Shown here one piece after another: positions 50,913-59,700 of a stretch of DNA of 64,000 bases. A model generated the notes under the pieces. That model searched no databases. It had not been told where the DNA came from and saw only the letters and a list, made by a program, of their open reading frames with translations. Position numbers and translations under genes: made by a program. Source of the DNA: Aldrovandia affinis (Eukaryota; Chordata; Actinopteri; Notacanthiformes; Halosauridae); NCBI GenBank assembly GCA_029706075.1, contig JAINUG010000015.1, positions 7,214,154 through 7,278,153 of the forward strand. The letters are read 5' to 3'. Each line of letters opens with the position of its first letter. Position 1 is the stretch's first letter.

Positions 50913-52533
50913 GTGCTCATAATAATCCATTGAATAATCCTCAAATGATGTACCTCGTTTGAATCTAACCTACAGCAAGTCAGATTTCACTCCCAGGTGG
51001 AATATATAATTAAGATATACTTATTTGTTCCATGAACAAAAAGAGGTTTATTGTGAAGTATTTTCCAAAATAATGATCTGCTAAATAAATACATCATGCA
51101 TTGGAAGTTTAGTATAGAGTGTTAAAAAATTCATGTCAATAGGGGTTACCATTGCAGGTTATGTATGAGAAGTGCCAGGCGCCATTATGATATAGTGAGA
51201 CGAGCTCCAAAAGGCTTTCAATCTTAATTTATTATATTTCCCTGCCAATAGTGCCTGATGAGTCACCGCAGTGCCATGCGTACCTGTGTAAGGGGCACTG
51301 CAATTGAAGCATGCGCACCGATGTTCTTGTCCGCAAGTCTATCTTTCAATTACCATAGCTGTTAGCCTGTGTGCACTTGGCATGATGCTTGGAGGAGCTA
51401 ATGTGGCAGTACCATGAGACAACATGGCTACCACTTCCCCTTCTTCTTCTGATTTTAGGTAGAATTTGCCATTGGGTCCTCTACAGAAAAAAAGATTTAG
51501 GTTTTGAAATTAAAAAAGAACATTGAATGATGCCAATTCATTTGGGTTTTAGGAATGAAGAAATTGAGGATTATAAAAAACTGTTCCGTTATTAATCAGA
51601 GCGGTTTACTTATTTAATTTACATTGAGATATGTTTATGTAAAATCATTTTGATACCCATGAAATGTACTAATGCCAGGAACTGAGTGATGTAAAAGCAA
51701 GAAGACCTCTCTCTTCGGAACTTTAATTACACTGATTTAATTTGTAAAAAAAAAGATGATGATTAATGTCAGTCTTGTTGCCAAGTAAGATGTTAGACCT
51801 ACAGGCTCAAAAACGACTTCTCTTTGGGTTTTTTACAGTCAGACATGTACAGTGTGGGGATAGTGGCTCTGGAGCTCTTCCAGCCCTTTGGGACCGAGAT
51901 GGAGCGTGTGCAGAGATTAGAGGAGCTGCGGCAGGGTAAGGTCCCGGAGGCCCTGTCCAAGCGCTGGCCAGTCCTGGCCAAGTTCATCCGCCTGCTGACG
52001 AGCCCAGACCCCTCACTCCGGCCCAGTGCAGCCCAGTTACTGCAAAGTGAACTCTTCAACAAAGTGGATGGGGTATGCACAGGACTCTAACTTCTAATTT
52101 AAAAAAACACCTTTGCATAAAACCTTATACAAATTGGTGTAACGATACATAGCCAAAGACTGGGGTCTTAACTTGAGGTGCATTCTAATGGTATTCCAGT
52201 GTATGTTCCCTTAAGCTTTTGGTATTGATATGACTTCCTGCATTTGTTCAGAAGGAAGGAATTGTCAGTCCCTTCACTGGAAAAACGCCATGCATGTTTC
52301 TTTAGTACACGAGAGAAACTATTTGAATCTGTGTTTAATGTATTTAGCAAAGCGTACATTCCCCCACAATTGGAATTCTCAATTTAATTAGGTCTTTCCA
52401 CCTCCCCTTAAAGGTTATCCACAAATTGCAGAGGAAGGTGGAGGAGCAGGAAGAGGAGATCGTACAGCTGAAGAGACAGATCAGTGAACTGCAGAACTCA
52501 CAAAATGCATCACAACAGACGGACCTGACTTAA
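26932..52533 (+). CDS. eif2ak1: EIF2AK1 / HRI, haem-regulated eIF2alpha kinase
   Basis: This kinase phosphorylates eIF2alpha when haem is low or mitochondria are stressed. Exons: 26932-27085 (or 30100-30154), 30334-30501, 30909-31045, 31150-31193, 31673-31772, 31921-32001, 32165-32261, 34015-34072, 34242-34614, 37322-37433, 41078-41184, 50516-50636, 50725-50804, 51839-52072 and 52414-52533. The product is 661 residues (or 628; human about 630). It has an N-terminal haem-sensing segment (LLEHL, LQHNRAF), a glycine loop [10 protein letters not shown], the ATP-site lysine in YAVKKI, an acidic serine-rich kinase insert (exons 8-9), [40 protein letters not shown] and a C-terminal coiled coil. All catalytic residues are present. 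The Cys-Pro haem motif is replaced by Asp-Pro. Introns 9-11 are long and rich in repeats. Confidence 0.96.
27213..28640 (+). mobile_element. Tc1-like transposon, defective, inside a second element's termini
   Basis: Inside eif2ak1 intron 1, a Tc1-like element starts near 27374 (accgatcaaccacaacatta) and ends near 28423. A 202-codon open frame (27800-28408) covers the C-terminal half of the transposase (WSDESRF, then [10 protein letters not shown], then [15 protein letters not shown]). In Tc1 enzymes the second and third catalytic residues are D in QQDNAP and E in NPIEHLW; here they are E and K, so it should be inactive. The N-terminal part is broken. Outside it, inverted copies of a different terminus (gtaactaccaaaataaagg) lie at 27213-27250 and from 28424. 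The right one continues into a remnant reading IEHLWEIM then stop at 28558. A GT/CA repeat fills 27256-27370. Confidence 0.85.
28640..28700 (+). repeat. tRNA-like SINE head fragment
   Basis: The stretch 'gtggctcagtaggtagagca' followed by 'cgcttgggttgtgggttc' carries A- and B-box-like sequences of a tRNA-derived SINE, then breaks off into AT-rich DNA. It differs from families A and B. Confidence 0.5.
30100..30154 (+). CDS. eif2ak1: Alternative first coding exon of eif2ak1
   Basis: An ATG at 30100 opens 18 codons ([18 protein letters not shown]) and ends in phase 1 before gtaaga. That is the same phase as the exon at 26932-27085, so either joins the exon at 30334 in frame. The 26932 exon lies in promoter-like DNA and its Pro/Asp/Glu-rich end resembles the human leader, so I take it as the main start. 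The 30100 exon may be a second promoter product or chance. Confidence 0.4.
33318..33582. mobile_element. Inverted-repeat element with a nested insertion
   Basis: The ends 'cccaatcttggtcctgga' (left) and 'tccaggactaggattgggg' (right) are inverted copies of one terminus known to me from fish repeats. Between them, near 33405-33500, a TTTA-repeat followed by 'tttgacagggacagtgcac' looks like a second repeat inserted into the first. It lies in eif2ak1 intron 7. Confidence 0.65.
34873..34970 (+). mobile_element. Tc1-like terminal fragment ('ctaccggtcaaaagtttt')
   Basis: The sequence 'acactaccggtcaaaagttt' followed by 'agaacacccccattttcc' is a Tc1-type terminal repeat common in fish. The matching end, in reverse, is at 58336-58425. 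No transposase is seen beside it. It lies in eif2ak1 intron 9. Confidence 0.65.
35983..36155. mobile_element. Inverted-repeat element (MITE), about 170 bp
   Basis: The left arm (caccaaaatgggtggagcta, caatcactgac, gtttgaaccaat) is mirrored by the right arm (attggttcaaatcagtgag, tagctccacccattgggtg). It has no coding capacity and lies in eif2ak1 intron 9. Confidence 0.7.
36345..36405 (-). repeat. SINE tail fragment (family A)
   Basis: The stretch 'catttagcagacgctttta' with 'tccaaagcgacttacag' is the reversed conserved 3' segment of the V-SINE-like family. An AAT trinucleotide run precedes it. Confidence 0.7.
36757..37082 (+). repeat. SINE family B, copy 3
   Basis: A tRNA-like head with a B box (ggttcgaaaccc, 36820-36831) leads into the body 'ggctgtctgccccagggg' and the tail 'aatagagggtataattggct'. 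It lies in eif2ak1 intron 9. Confidence 0.8.
38500..40380 (+). mobile_element. Decayed LINE, probably L1-like
   Basis: Fragments consistent with a LINE occur in order. Around 38740-38840 is an ORF1-like stretch ([16 protein letters not shown]). Near 39680 is an ORF2-like piece reading [11 protein letters not shown], typical of the region after the reverse transcriptase. Near 40150-40230 is another ([17 protein letters not shown]) typical of the ORF2 C-terminal part. Stops and frameshifts break all of them. A separate dispersed repeat ('cacaaaatactctataatgtc', 'gcagctgtgagtctatttgg') lies within, at about 38890-39240. It occupies eif2ak1 intron 10. Confidence 0.6.
41434..49352 (-). CDS. ankrd61: ANKRD61 ankyrin-repeat protein, with four candidate first exons and a frameshifted last exon
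   Basis: ANKRD61 is an ankyrin-repeat protein of unknown role. It lies inside eif2ak1 intron 11 on the other strand. Exon 3 is 42411-41434 and exon 2 is 43336-43242 ([19 protein letters not shown]). First exons are at 45093-44866, 46575-46348, 47853-47626 and 49352-49125. Phases fit: first exons end in phase 0, exon 2 joins exon 3 through AG+G. Exon 3 encodes ankyrin repeats ([36 protein letters not shown]) and a C-terminal region matching human ANKRD61 ([11 protein letters not shown]). However, its first about 40 codons are in one frame, which stops at 42281-42279, and the rest is in another. One base appears to be missing near 42282-42300, from a real lesion or a sequence error. Base composition is strikingly GC-rich in exon 3. 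Confidence 0.85.
42985..43105 (+). repeat. SINE fragment (tRNA-like B box plus family A tail)
   Basis: 'ggttgtcagttcaattccc' resembles a B box, and 'ctttggataaaagcgtctgc' is the conserved V-SINE-like 3' segment, with a shortened body. It lies in ankrd61 intron 2. Confidence 0.65.
44008..44285 (-). repeat. SINE family B, copy 4 (reverse)
   Basis: It ends at low coordinates with the reversed, diverged tail (ccaatttagtagccaatct) and at high coordinates with a tRNA-like head (aaactcctggtaaaccggg in plus orientation). It lies in ankrd61 intron 1, outside the duplicated first-exon units. Confidence 0.7.
44866..45093 (-). CDS. ankrd61: ankrd61 first coding exon, copy A1
   Basis: This is 76 codons from ATG at 45093 to a CAG/gtagca donor. 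It reads [16 protein letters not shown] at the start and GFLGKVHSQ at the end, with no stop, and is nearest to exon 2. A second in-frame ATG is at codon 6. It is nearly identical to copy A2 (one G-to-S change) and differs from the B copies at six residues. Confidence 0.8.
46348..46575 (-). CDS. ankrd61: ankrd61 first coding exon, copy B1
   Basis: It has the same length and donor as copy A1. It differs from A by R-to-Q, E-to-Q, N-to-D, L-to-I, L-to-S and L-to-H changes, while about four other codons differ silently. The frame is open throughout. Confidence 0.75.
47626..47853 (-). CDS. ankrd61: ankrd61 first coding exon, copy A2
   Basis: This is an A-type copy with the same 76 codons and CAG/gtagca donor. 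It differs from A1 by one residue (Ser for Gly at codon 18). Its flanks on the low side are shorter than those of the B copies. Confidence 0.75.
49125..49352 (-). CDS. ankrd61: ankrd61 first coding exon, copy B2
   Basis: This is a B-type copy whose coding part matches B1. It is the farthest upstream copy for ankrd61. The repeat homology stops shortly after its start codon, so it may carry the original promoter. Confidence 0.75.
50875..50909. repeat. Poly-T run of 35
   Basis: This is a homopolymer just after eif2ak1 exon 13. Its length is likely unreliable in any assembly. Confidence 0.9.
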
Positions 52534-52655
52534 TTTTAAAAAATGGAAGCTGCTTAGTGCAGGTTTCAATTTATATGTGTAAAATATGTGAATTATTTAT
52601 TGCAAATGTTTATTTGTATGAGAATCCCATTCTTTACATTTAACATTTTAGCTTT

Positions 52656-52673
52656 AATAAACTGTAAAATAAA
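52656..52673 (+). terminator. eif2ak1 polyadenylation signals
   Basis: Two AATAAA hexamers, at 52656-52661 and 52668-52673, lie about 125-140 bp after the eif2ak1 stop. The position fits a short 3' untranslated region. Confidence 0.7.
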
Positions 52674-52750
52674 GCTTGCCACTGGGTGATGTATTTAGGG
52701 CGATGGGTTACATTTTTATAATCTGATTGAAAATATCTGAACATTGTGTA

Positions 52751-52855
52751 AGCCATTACATTACAGGCATTTAACAGACACTCTAACCCAGAGCAATTTA
52801 CAGTTTAACATTTCTTTACATACAATCCATGAGCAATTCAACAGCGCCTCACCTA
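52751..52855 (-). repeat. Partial SINE (family A), reverse
   Basis: 'cattacattacaggcattta' with 'ccagagcaatttacag' and 'tttctttacatacaatcca' is the reversed 3' half of the V-SINE-like family. Confidence 0.7.
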
Positions 52856-53242
52856 GGACCATTAACGAGGCATACTATATTGCTGGAAGAATTCACTCTT
52901 TGGAGGTGATATAACACATGGGTTGAGGCAGACAAACACAGTCAGCTTGAGAGAGCTCTGCCTCTGCTTGCTAAGGTCCTCTGGTAAGCCCCTGCAGTAC
53001 CATTGCCTTCATCTTGCTACTACTCTGCAGTTTAGAATAAAAATATTCACCAAGATGTCTGCTGGTCTGTCAGTAATGGTCCTGGGGTTCCATGGCCTGT
53101 ACAGATGTGGAATGTGACCCTCCCTTCCATTTTCTGATAATTATGTAATTTCAGAAAATATTTTGCATTTCTTTCCCATCCTTCACCCTCCTGCTTTGTG
53201 TAGTGGGAAATACAGATTTAATGAGCCTGTTGGGAAATGGGC

Positions 53243-53580
53243 CTCCCAGGTGGTCTAGTGGTTACAACGTTTGAAGCTGGCCACTGCGACCGGGGTTTGA
53301 TTCCACTGGGTGCACCAGAGTCTGCTCTTGCCGGGAGTGCCACCGGGGGCAGCGATTGGCCGTCTGCCCCAAGGAGGGGGGAGGGAAGCCGACAGGAAGT
53401 TCGCTACGCACAGGAGTGGCTCTGTAGTACCAGAGTTACGGTGGACAGCTTGGCGAGTGCTGTCTCGGAGGAGACGATACTTCGCTTTTGTCACTGCCGG
53501 TCACAGGGCTACAGCAGCGAACTCACAATACTAGGGGGGGATTGACATGACAAATAGAGGGTGTAATTGAAAAAAAATAT
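53243..53580 (+). repeat. SINE family B, copy 5 (best head)
   Basis: A clear tRNA-like head has an A-box region 'ggtggtctagtggttacaac' and a B box ggtttgattcc. The body is 'ccgtctgccccaaggagggg' and the tail 'aatagagggtgtaattg' followed by A and TA runs. Confidence 0.8.
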
Positions 53581-54729
53581 ATATATATGTTGGGAAATGT
53601 ATAAAATATACAAATTAACACTAATTACTAACATTTATCAATATATTAAATAAAGGTGATGAAAATGAAATTGCTTTGCTTTCAAATCAAAACTGCGTTT
53701 ATAAGCCAATTTAAAGGTCTGAACAGACACATTATTGGTAAGAAATAAGCTGTGTAAGTCAGATGCAGCCCGCCTTATTTTTTTAATCTGCCTTTATAGA
53801 AGCAAGTGTTTTCTGCAGATTATCCTTAAATTCAGACCTCTTGAATATTTGTTGAGGTTAAGGGAGCTGCTTTTCTGGTAATAACCATTTATATTATATC
53901 TTACCTGGTTAAATAATTAACACAAATACCCTCTTAATATATTCTCCAGTTACTATAGCTGGGCAGGTAGAAGTACAATTATATGAGTTAAATTTGTAAA
54001 TATTTATGTATATAATATACATAAAAATTGTTTGCTTTTGCGACTATCTACACTGCATAACATTGTAACTGAAGTAAAGAATTTCATGAGCTAATAGGCA
54101 TGACAGAAAGCAGGCCTGGCTGTGATTAGAATGTCAACAGCTTTCCGTTCTTAACTACCGTTAAATTAAATTAGGCCAATGCTCGGGTCTGATGCACCGC
54201 CTGTCTGAGCGTGGATATCCGGTGAATCGAATAGGTGGATTCTGGAATCGCTCCTTTACATTTTCAACCATTACGGATTTAAATTGGACGTTTTCACTAA
54301 TATTATTGCCGAGAACAAATCAAATCAACCTTCCCGTGCTATTCCCCCATACAAACGTATGAACGTGAGAACGTGCTACCCGCAACGTTTCACAAAGGCC
54401 GACCTTTTTTCTTCGTCTCATACAGATGACGTCATGATCACGTTGACGAAACTACTTTTATTTGACTTGGTAGCGTACTGTTGCTTCATCGTGCGATATG
54501 GTACAGCACAATCTCAGGGAGACAACGTGAAAAACTTTTCCCATTTTTAATTTAAAAAGAACTATGCACTGATTAAATTAATATGCTACTCATTGCAGAT
54601 CCATATTGCCATTGTATATTTATTCTTCGAGTTTGTAAGACATAGCTTGTATGCACACAATAGTGTTCCAACAGAAAAGTATCAGAAGACATTGCGACTC
54701 AAAGGCTAAGCATCCACACGCGATCATCA

Positions 54730-55062
54730 TCAATTTCTAATATATTGTATATTATGTTTAAAAGCTAAATACCAAGAGTAGCAAATATTTAGTTCCTCTT
54801 GATTGTAAACACTTCTTGTATCTTTCCAGTTGAATATCAATTCTGCAGAAATTCTATCTTGAAAATACTCGTGCTTAGGATCGCTAGCTTGTTCTTGGCT
54901 ACATGTATGCGTCATCAGGTCCCAGGCGTTCAATGCAGTGCATTTCCAGCTGGACCCTTGTTTCATGTCAGATGCTTCTACAAAGCTTTTCAATACAGCA
55001 GCTGGTAATCGCGGAAGCTCGCTGCATTGGACCACTATCCAGTAGCTCCCCCCAATGTTCAT
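54730..55062 (-). CDS. Hypothetical 110-codon open frame
   Basis: It runs from ATG at 55062 to a stop at 54730-54732, just upstream of and divergent from the usp42 first exon. I do not recognise the protein (it starts MNIGGSYWIVVQ). Composition is ordinary, with no repeat, transposon or membrane signature. A minus-strand AATAAA-like site lies near 54615. It could be a divergent promoter transcript, an exon of a short gene, or a chance frame. Confidence 0.25.
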   Translation of the reverse strand: MNIGGSYWIVVQCSELPRLPAAVLKSFVEASDMKQGSSWKCTALNAWDLMTHTCSQEQASDPKHEYFQDRISAELIFNWKDTRSVYNQEELNICYSWYLAFKHNIQYIRN

Positions 55063-55139
55063 ATCGAAATATAGACCGAACTGAGAACACGCTTAAAACC
55101 AAATACCCGGATGTACCGTGAGGAATTTACGTCATTGTT

Positions 55140-55213
55140 CACCGCCGGACGCCCGCTGGATAAGGGGATGGACAGAAACAGCTACAATAACTGATAGATT
55201 TACAAAATAACAG
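55140..55213 (+). promoter_or_regulatory. usp42: Likely usp42 non-coding first exon and promoter region
   Basis: The first in-frame usp42 ATG follows an acceptor (gttgagcag) near 56770, so an upstream exon is needed. 'aataacag/gtaagg' at 55213 is a strong donor with CpG-rich DNA before it. The transcription start is not visible. Confidence 0.45.
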
Positions 55214-56771
55214 GTAAGGGCCTTGTTAAAAAGAATGGCTATTAAGTAATTATTTTATATACCCAAGGCCAAAAGAAATGTAGTGTTAGCGGCTGTTGCT
55301 ACCTATCTCGTTTTCATAGACATAAAAGCTTTGTGTAGTTAGCTGCCTAGCTTGCTAGTCCACCGGCTCCTCATCGCAGTAAATGTGGTGTCGGGGACGA
55401 ATGTGCGCGACCACCGGTGAATTTAAAATCTTCAGCCCCTCCTGTTTGAAACGTAACCGAAACCAATATCAAGGACGAGGAAGTGTTTTGGGCCCATAGA
55501 TAGCTGTCTCTTTCGCCATTTGGATGTCTGTAATGAAATTAAATTGTAGCAATTTCTTTAGCTAGCAAGCTCGCTAACGGATCTGGTTGTTTCCTCCTTG
55601 CGTTTGTCGTCTCCACCGGCTTCTGAATACAAGCGACATGCACAACTAGCTGTCTGTCTAGCTACCTGGATAGCTACCTATCCATCTGCTTCCGCGATGT
55701 AATCACATTGTTGGTTCAACATAATGTCCAAAACATTGCTAATGTTAGATAGTAGCACGTAATTGCAGGTTTATTCTAACGTTTTGTCGTTACCATGGCG
55801 TTTACAGTTGACTTGTGGGCACGCTTTTGAGTCCGGTCTTCCGCCTGTATAACTTACAATAAAAAATACATTTTTTTTCAAACAGTTGCATGCAGTTGCT
55901 TTATGTTACTTACTTTCCGTGTGAACTTATAATGTTCGTTGTTAAATTAGCTAGAGGCCTAGCAGTGGTAGGTAGCTAGCTAGTTCGCTAACAGTTGTGG
56001 AGGAGGGGGCGGCGTTGGTAGCTAACAGTGTCCGTGGTAGCTAGCCAGCTAAACCTCTCAAGGGAAGTCTTGATGGGTTGCTAGCTCAGGGTACTACGCA
56101 CATGATTTTAGCTAGTCAATCCAGCAAGTCTTTAACGTAGCTTACTCGTGATATATCTATTGTAATATTGACGCATCGTTATTGCCCAAGTGTTGTTTTC
56201 GCCAAAATATACCTAAGATAGATTTCGCTTTTAATTTCTCAATGTTTTTGGTTGTTGCTTTGCTCGTCGCTTACAACGCGCACTCATCTGATTGAGCTAG
56301 ACGTGTCACGTGGTGGGTGTAGACCAATTATTGTAGAGTTGAGTTGAGGTGAAAAACAACACACCTTTTCCTGTATGTCACGTTAACGATAAGTAATTGG
56401 CTAGCTAGATAAGTATGGTAAAGTATGTCTGACTGCATTAGCCATTACTGTTATCTTGTTCAGGTATAAGGTATTACTATTTTCGTACTTAGCAATTAGA
56501 TAAATAATATAGTTGGCGAACAAAACACTATCTAGACGTATATTAATCTTGTTTAACACACAACACTTGCCTCTTCCCATCACATACTGTAAGTTTAAGA
56601 AACTCCAAACAGATAATGCAACATAAGCAGATATTTTGCACTGTTTAATAACATAATTACAGCTGAATATATAACATGGTCTACATCAGCATTGTGTATA
56701 CATTTGTGGTTTATACTTTTGCATAATTTTTGCATCTCCCTAAAGTTTCCCTGGTGTTTTGTTGAGCAGCA

Positions 56772-56792
56772 ATGAACGATGACCATAGTTGA
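56772..56792 (+). promoter_or_regulatory. Short upstream open frame overlapping the usp42 start
   Basis: ATG at 56772 opens six codons (MNDDHS) and stops at 56790-56792, overlapping the usp42 ATG at 56779 in another frame. If present in the mRNA, ribosomes starting here would pass the main start. Confidence 0.5.
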
Positions 56793-59700
56793 CAAACCAT
56801 CGGAGAAGTCTGACCCCGAGTCAGATTGGCCCAAGCGCTCCGGTTCATTGACCCCATTCACCTCTGGAGATATGGATGGCAGCTCTACTAGCTGGGGCGT
56901 TGGATCTTCACCCTCTGACACCCCCAAAAACAAAACCCCCTATGTGGGCCCCACCCCTGGTGCTGCCGTGTACAGCAGCAGCACAGCTGTAACAGGAGAA
57001 AGGCCCAAAGAGCAAAGTAAGTAGTCCTCACTGTCAACAGACTGAATCGGTGTCTGTGTTGGCTGTTTTTGCAGATTTGAGTGCCTGATTTTATTTTTTG
57101 CTGACTAGTAAAACAATACAAATGAATATCCAGTACTTTCCAATCTTGTAAGTTCTCTTCCTATGTGATTTCAGTTACAGTTCTTGTAAAGTTGTTTGGA
57201 GTGACCTAAATGTTTGTATGTGTTATCCAGTGGTGATGACCAGCGGAGATGGCATCGCTCTCCCCCAGAAAGTTCTTTTTCCGGCAGAGCGACTCAACTT
57301 AAAATGGAACCAAGTCCACCGCGTTGGAGCAGGACTCCAGAACCTCGGCAACACTTGCTTCCTCAACTCCGCTCTGCAGTGTCTCACTTACACACCGCCC
57401 CTAGCCAACTACTTGCTGTCCCGGGAGCATTCAAAAACATGTACGTCTTGCATGTGTGTTGTCAGATTTAAAATAGTTTTAACTCTTTGCAACTTTCAGG
57501 ACTTACTCCGTATTACTCCACACACAGGTCACGAGCCAGGCTTCTGTATGATGTGCACCATGCAGAATCACATCACCCAGGTCTTTGCCAACTCTGGAAA
57601 TGTCATCAAACCCATTGGTGTTCTCAATGAGCTAAAACGTGAGTTGCAGCTATCGGTGTCTTGGTACCAGTATTATTAAGGAGGTTTCTCTTTCCAGTCA
57701 TTTTTCTTTAGGGCCCTTAACTTCTGCATCTACATTACTCTTGGATTTGGATTTTGCTTGCAGGGATCGCAACACATTTTCGCTTCGGGAGCCAGGAGGA
57801 TGCCCATGAGTTCCTCCGGTACACAGTGGATGCTATGCAAAAGTCCTGCCTGTCTGGCAACAAGTATGTTTACTGCATTGGTTTTACACCCCAAAGTCCG
57901 GCCTTTTATTGTCTATTAGTCTATTTGATGCAGTGTACTTATTTCTGGGAAGAACACATTGGGTTAACACATTAATTGGGTTTACATGCACCCTAATATT
58001 CCATCATTAGTTAGAATATTCAAAAATACAGAATAATACATTGGAATAGAAGAGATGGGATATTTTGTTAATACTTTGTTTGGGGAGAAATAAATACTGT
58101 GGACAGCGAATGGAATTCTTAATCCATTTAGAATAGACAACGTGATTGCCTTGTTAAATGGAAGGTGTGAGGCCAACAGTGAATACTAAAAGTACATCTC
58201 TCTTTAATACATTTGCAAACATTCATCATTACTGGTTATAGAGGTTGCAGTATTGGACGGAGTGAGGTATTTTGTTAAAGAGGCACAAACCTCTGTTTTG
58301 AGCTTCTCTCTTATTTTGGTCAAAGATGTACCTTTTCAGGTTATTCACTGGACTTGAACTGCTTAAATTTCAGTAAAAACTGGAAAATGCGGGTGTTTTA
58401 AAACTTTTGACCGGTAGTTTATATGAAAATGTCCAATGTTCTCAGTATGCTGTGACTGTAAACATTGTCCATAAGTCAGTGTTCCCATGGTCCTCCATTG
58501 AAACGGATGCCATTTTTAACCATTTGTTGTTTTTTGTACGATTTCGGAATGCTCAGTCATGTTTTTGCTCAGTTGTGGCCTTTACCATAGCTACACTTGG
58601 GAGCTAGCAGAGGTGCTGAAAGTAAACAGAACAGAAGTGAATAGTCCAGTTAGGTTTTCTTCATAGCTTACCATATAATTTAATTGTAAGAAGCAGCTCC
58701 CTTGATAGATTTTTCTAATCCAAGTCTGTAATTATTTAGACGATATGTTATTTTAATTACGGCAGTTGATTGGTATTTATTTAAACAGAACTGCCACATC
58801 ATTAAATTATACCTTTTCATATTCAACCACAAAACTAGGAAGTATTGATTTAAAATGTCAATGGAATTAAATAGTTTGTCATGATCAATGATATTACTAA
58901 GGCATGTAATCACAGTGAAGGTTTGACCGGATTGCATTTACAGTGTAAAAATCCATAAATCCTTGTTTGTTACTTTTGGGCTACTGCCAGAAATCTGGTT
59001 TGGAGCAAATTATGTATTTACGTAATTTGTATCTCTTATATAAAGAGTTTGAAATTCTTGCATCTTTGTCTTTTTCCATAGACTGGACAGGCATACACAG
59101 GCAACAACGTTAATCCATCAAGTCTTTGGAGGGTACCTAAGGTCCAGAGGTAGGCTCTCCTCCACTTAGATTGCCGGCGGCAGCAGCAAAGCATTTATAT
59201 GCTATCATGTACACATTGCATTGAACACATTACTAATGTTTCCGACTGAGCAGACCGATGACTGAATTGGCAATTCGTAGAAAGGTTGTAGACACTTTGA
59301 ACAGGCTGAAATTGTAAAGGAAATGTGTATGTCAAAGAGTCAAGATTTTAAGCTTTTATGTTCCTTTGACATTTGATGTATTAGCATTGCTCCATGTAAT
59401 AAATCAACAGTTTGCATCTGGAAGGTTTTGGTGTCAATATGTGTAATGCGTCTTTCAATTTGTTTTATCTCTAGTAAAATGTTTGAACTGCAAAGCTGTG
59501 TCTGACACATTTGACCCATACTTGGATGTTGCCTTGGAGATTAAGGTAATTCATATTTCTCATGCATTGTTTACTGAAGGCAGTGGAAAGATGGATTTCA
59601 TTGTTTTGCAGCAGTTGAATACCTTTAAGTTTTTACATTACACCATTTGCATTTTTCGGACACTCTTATGCAGAATGACTTGCCAAACAAAGTACATAAG

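Larger units (their letters stand above)
52534..56778. other. Intergenic: eif2ak1 3' end to usp42 coding start
   Basis: This contains the eif2ak1 3' untranslated region, a partial SINE A (52751-52855), a SINE B (53243-53580), an unrecognised 110-codon minus-strand frame (54730-55062), and the usp42 promoter with a likely non-coding first exon ending at 55213 (aacag/gtaagg). The stretch 55300-56350 is full of 'gctagcta' motifs and CpG, as in many fish promoters and first introns. Confidence 0.6.
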
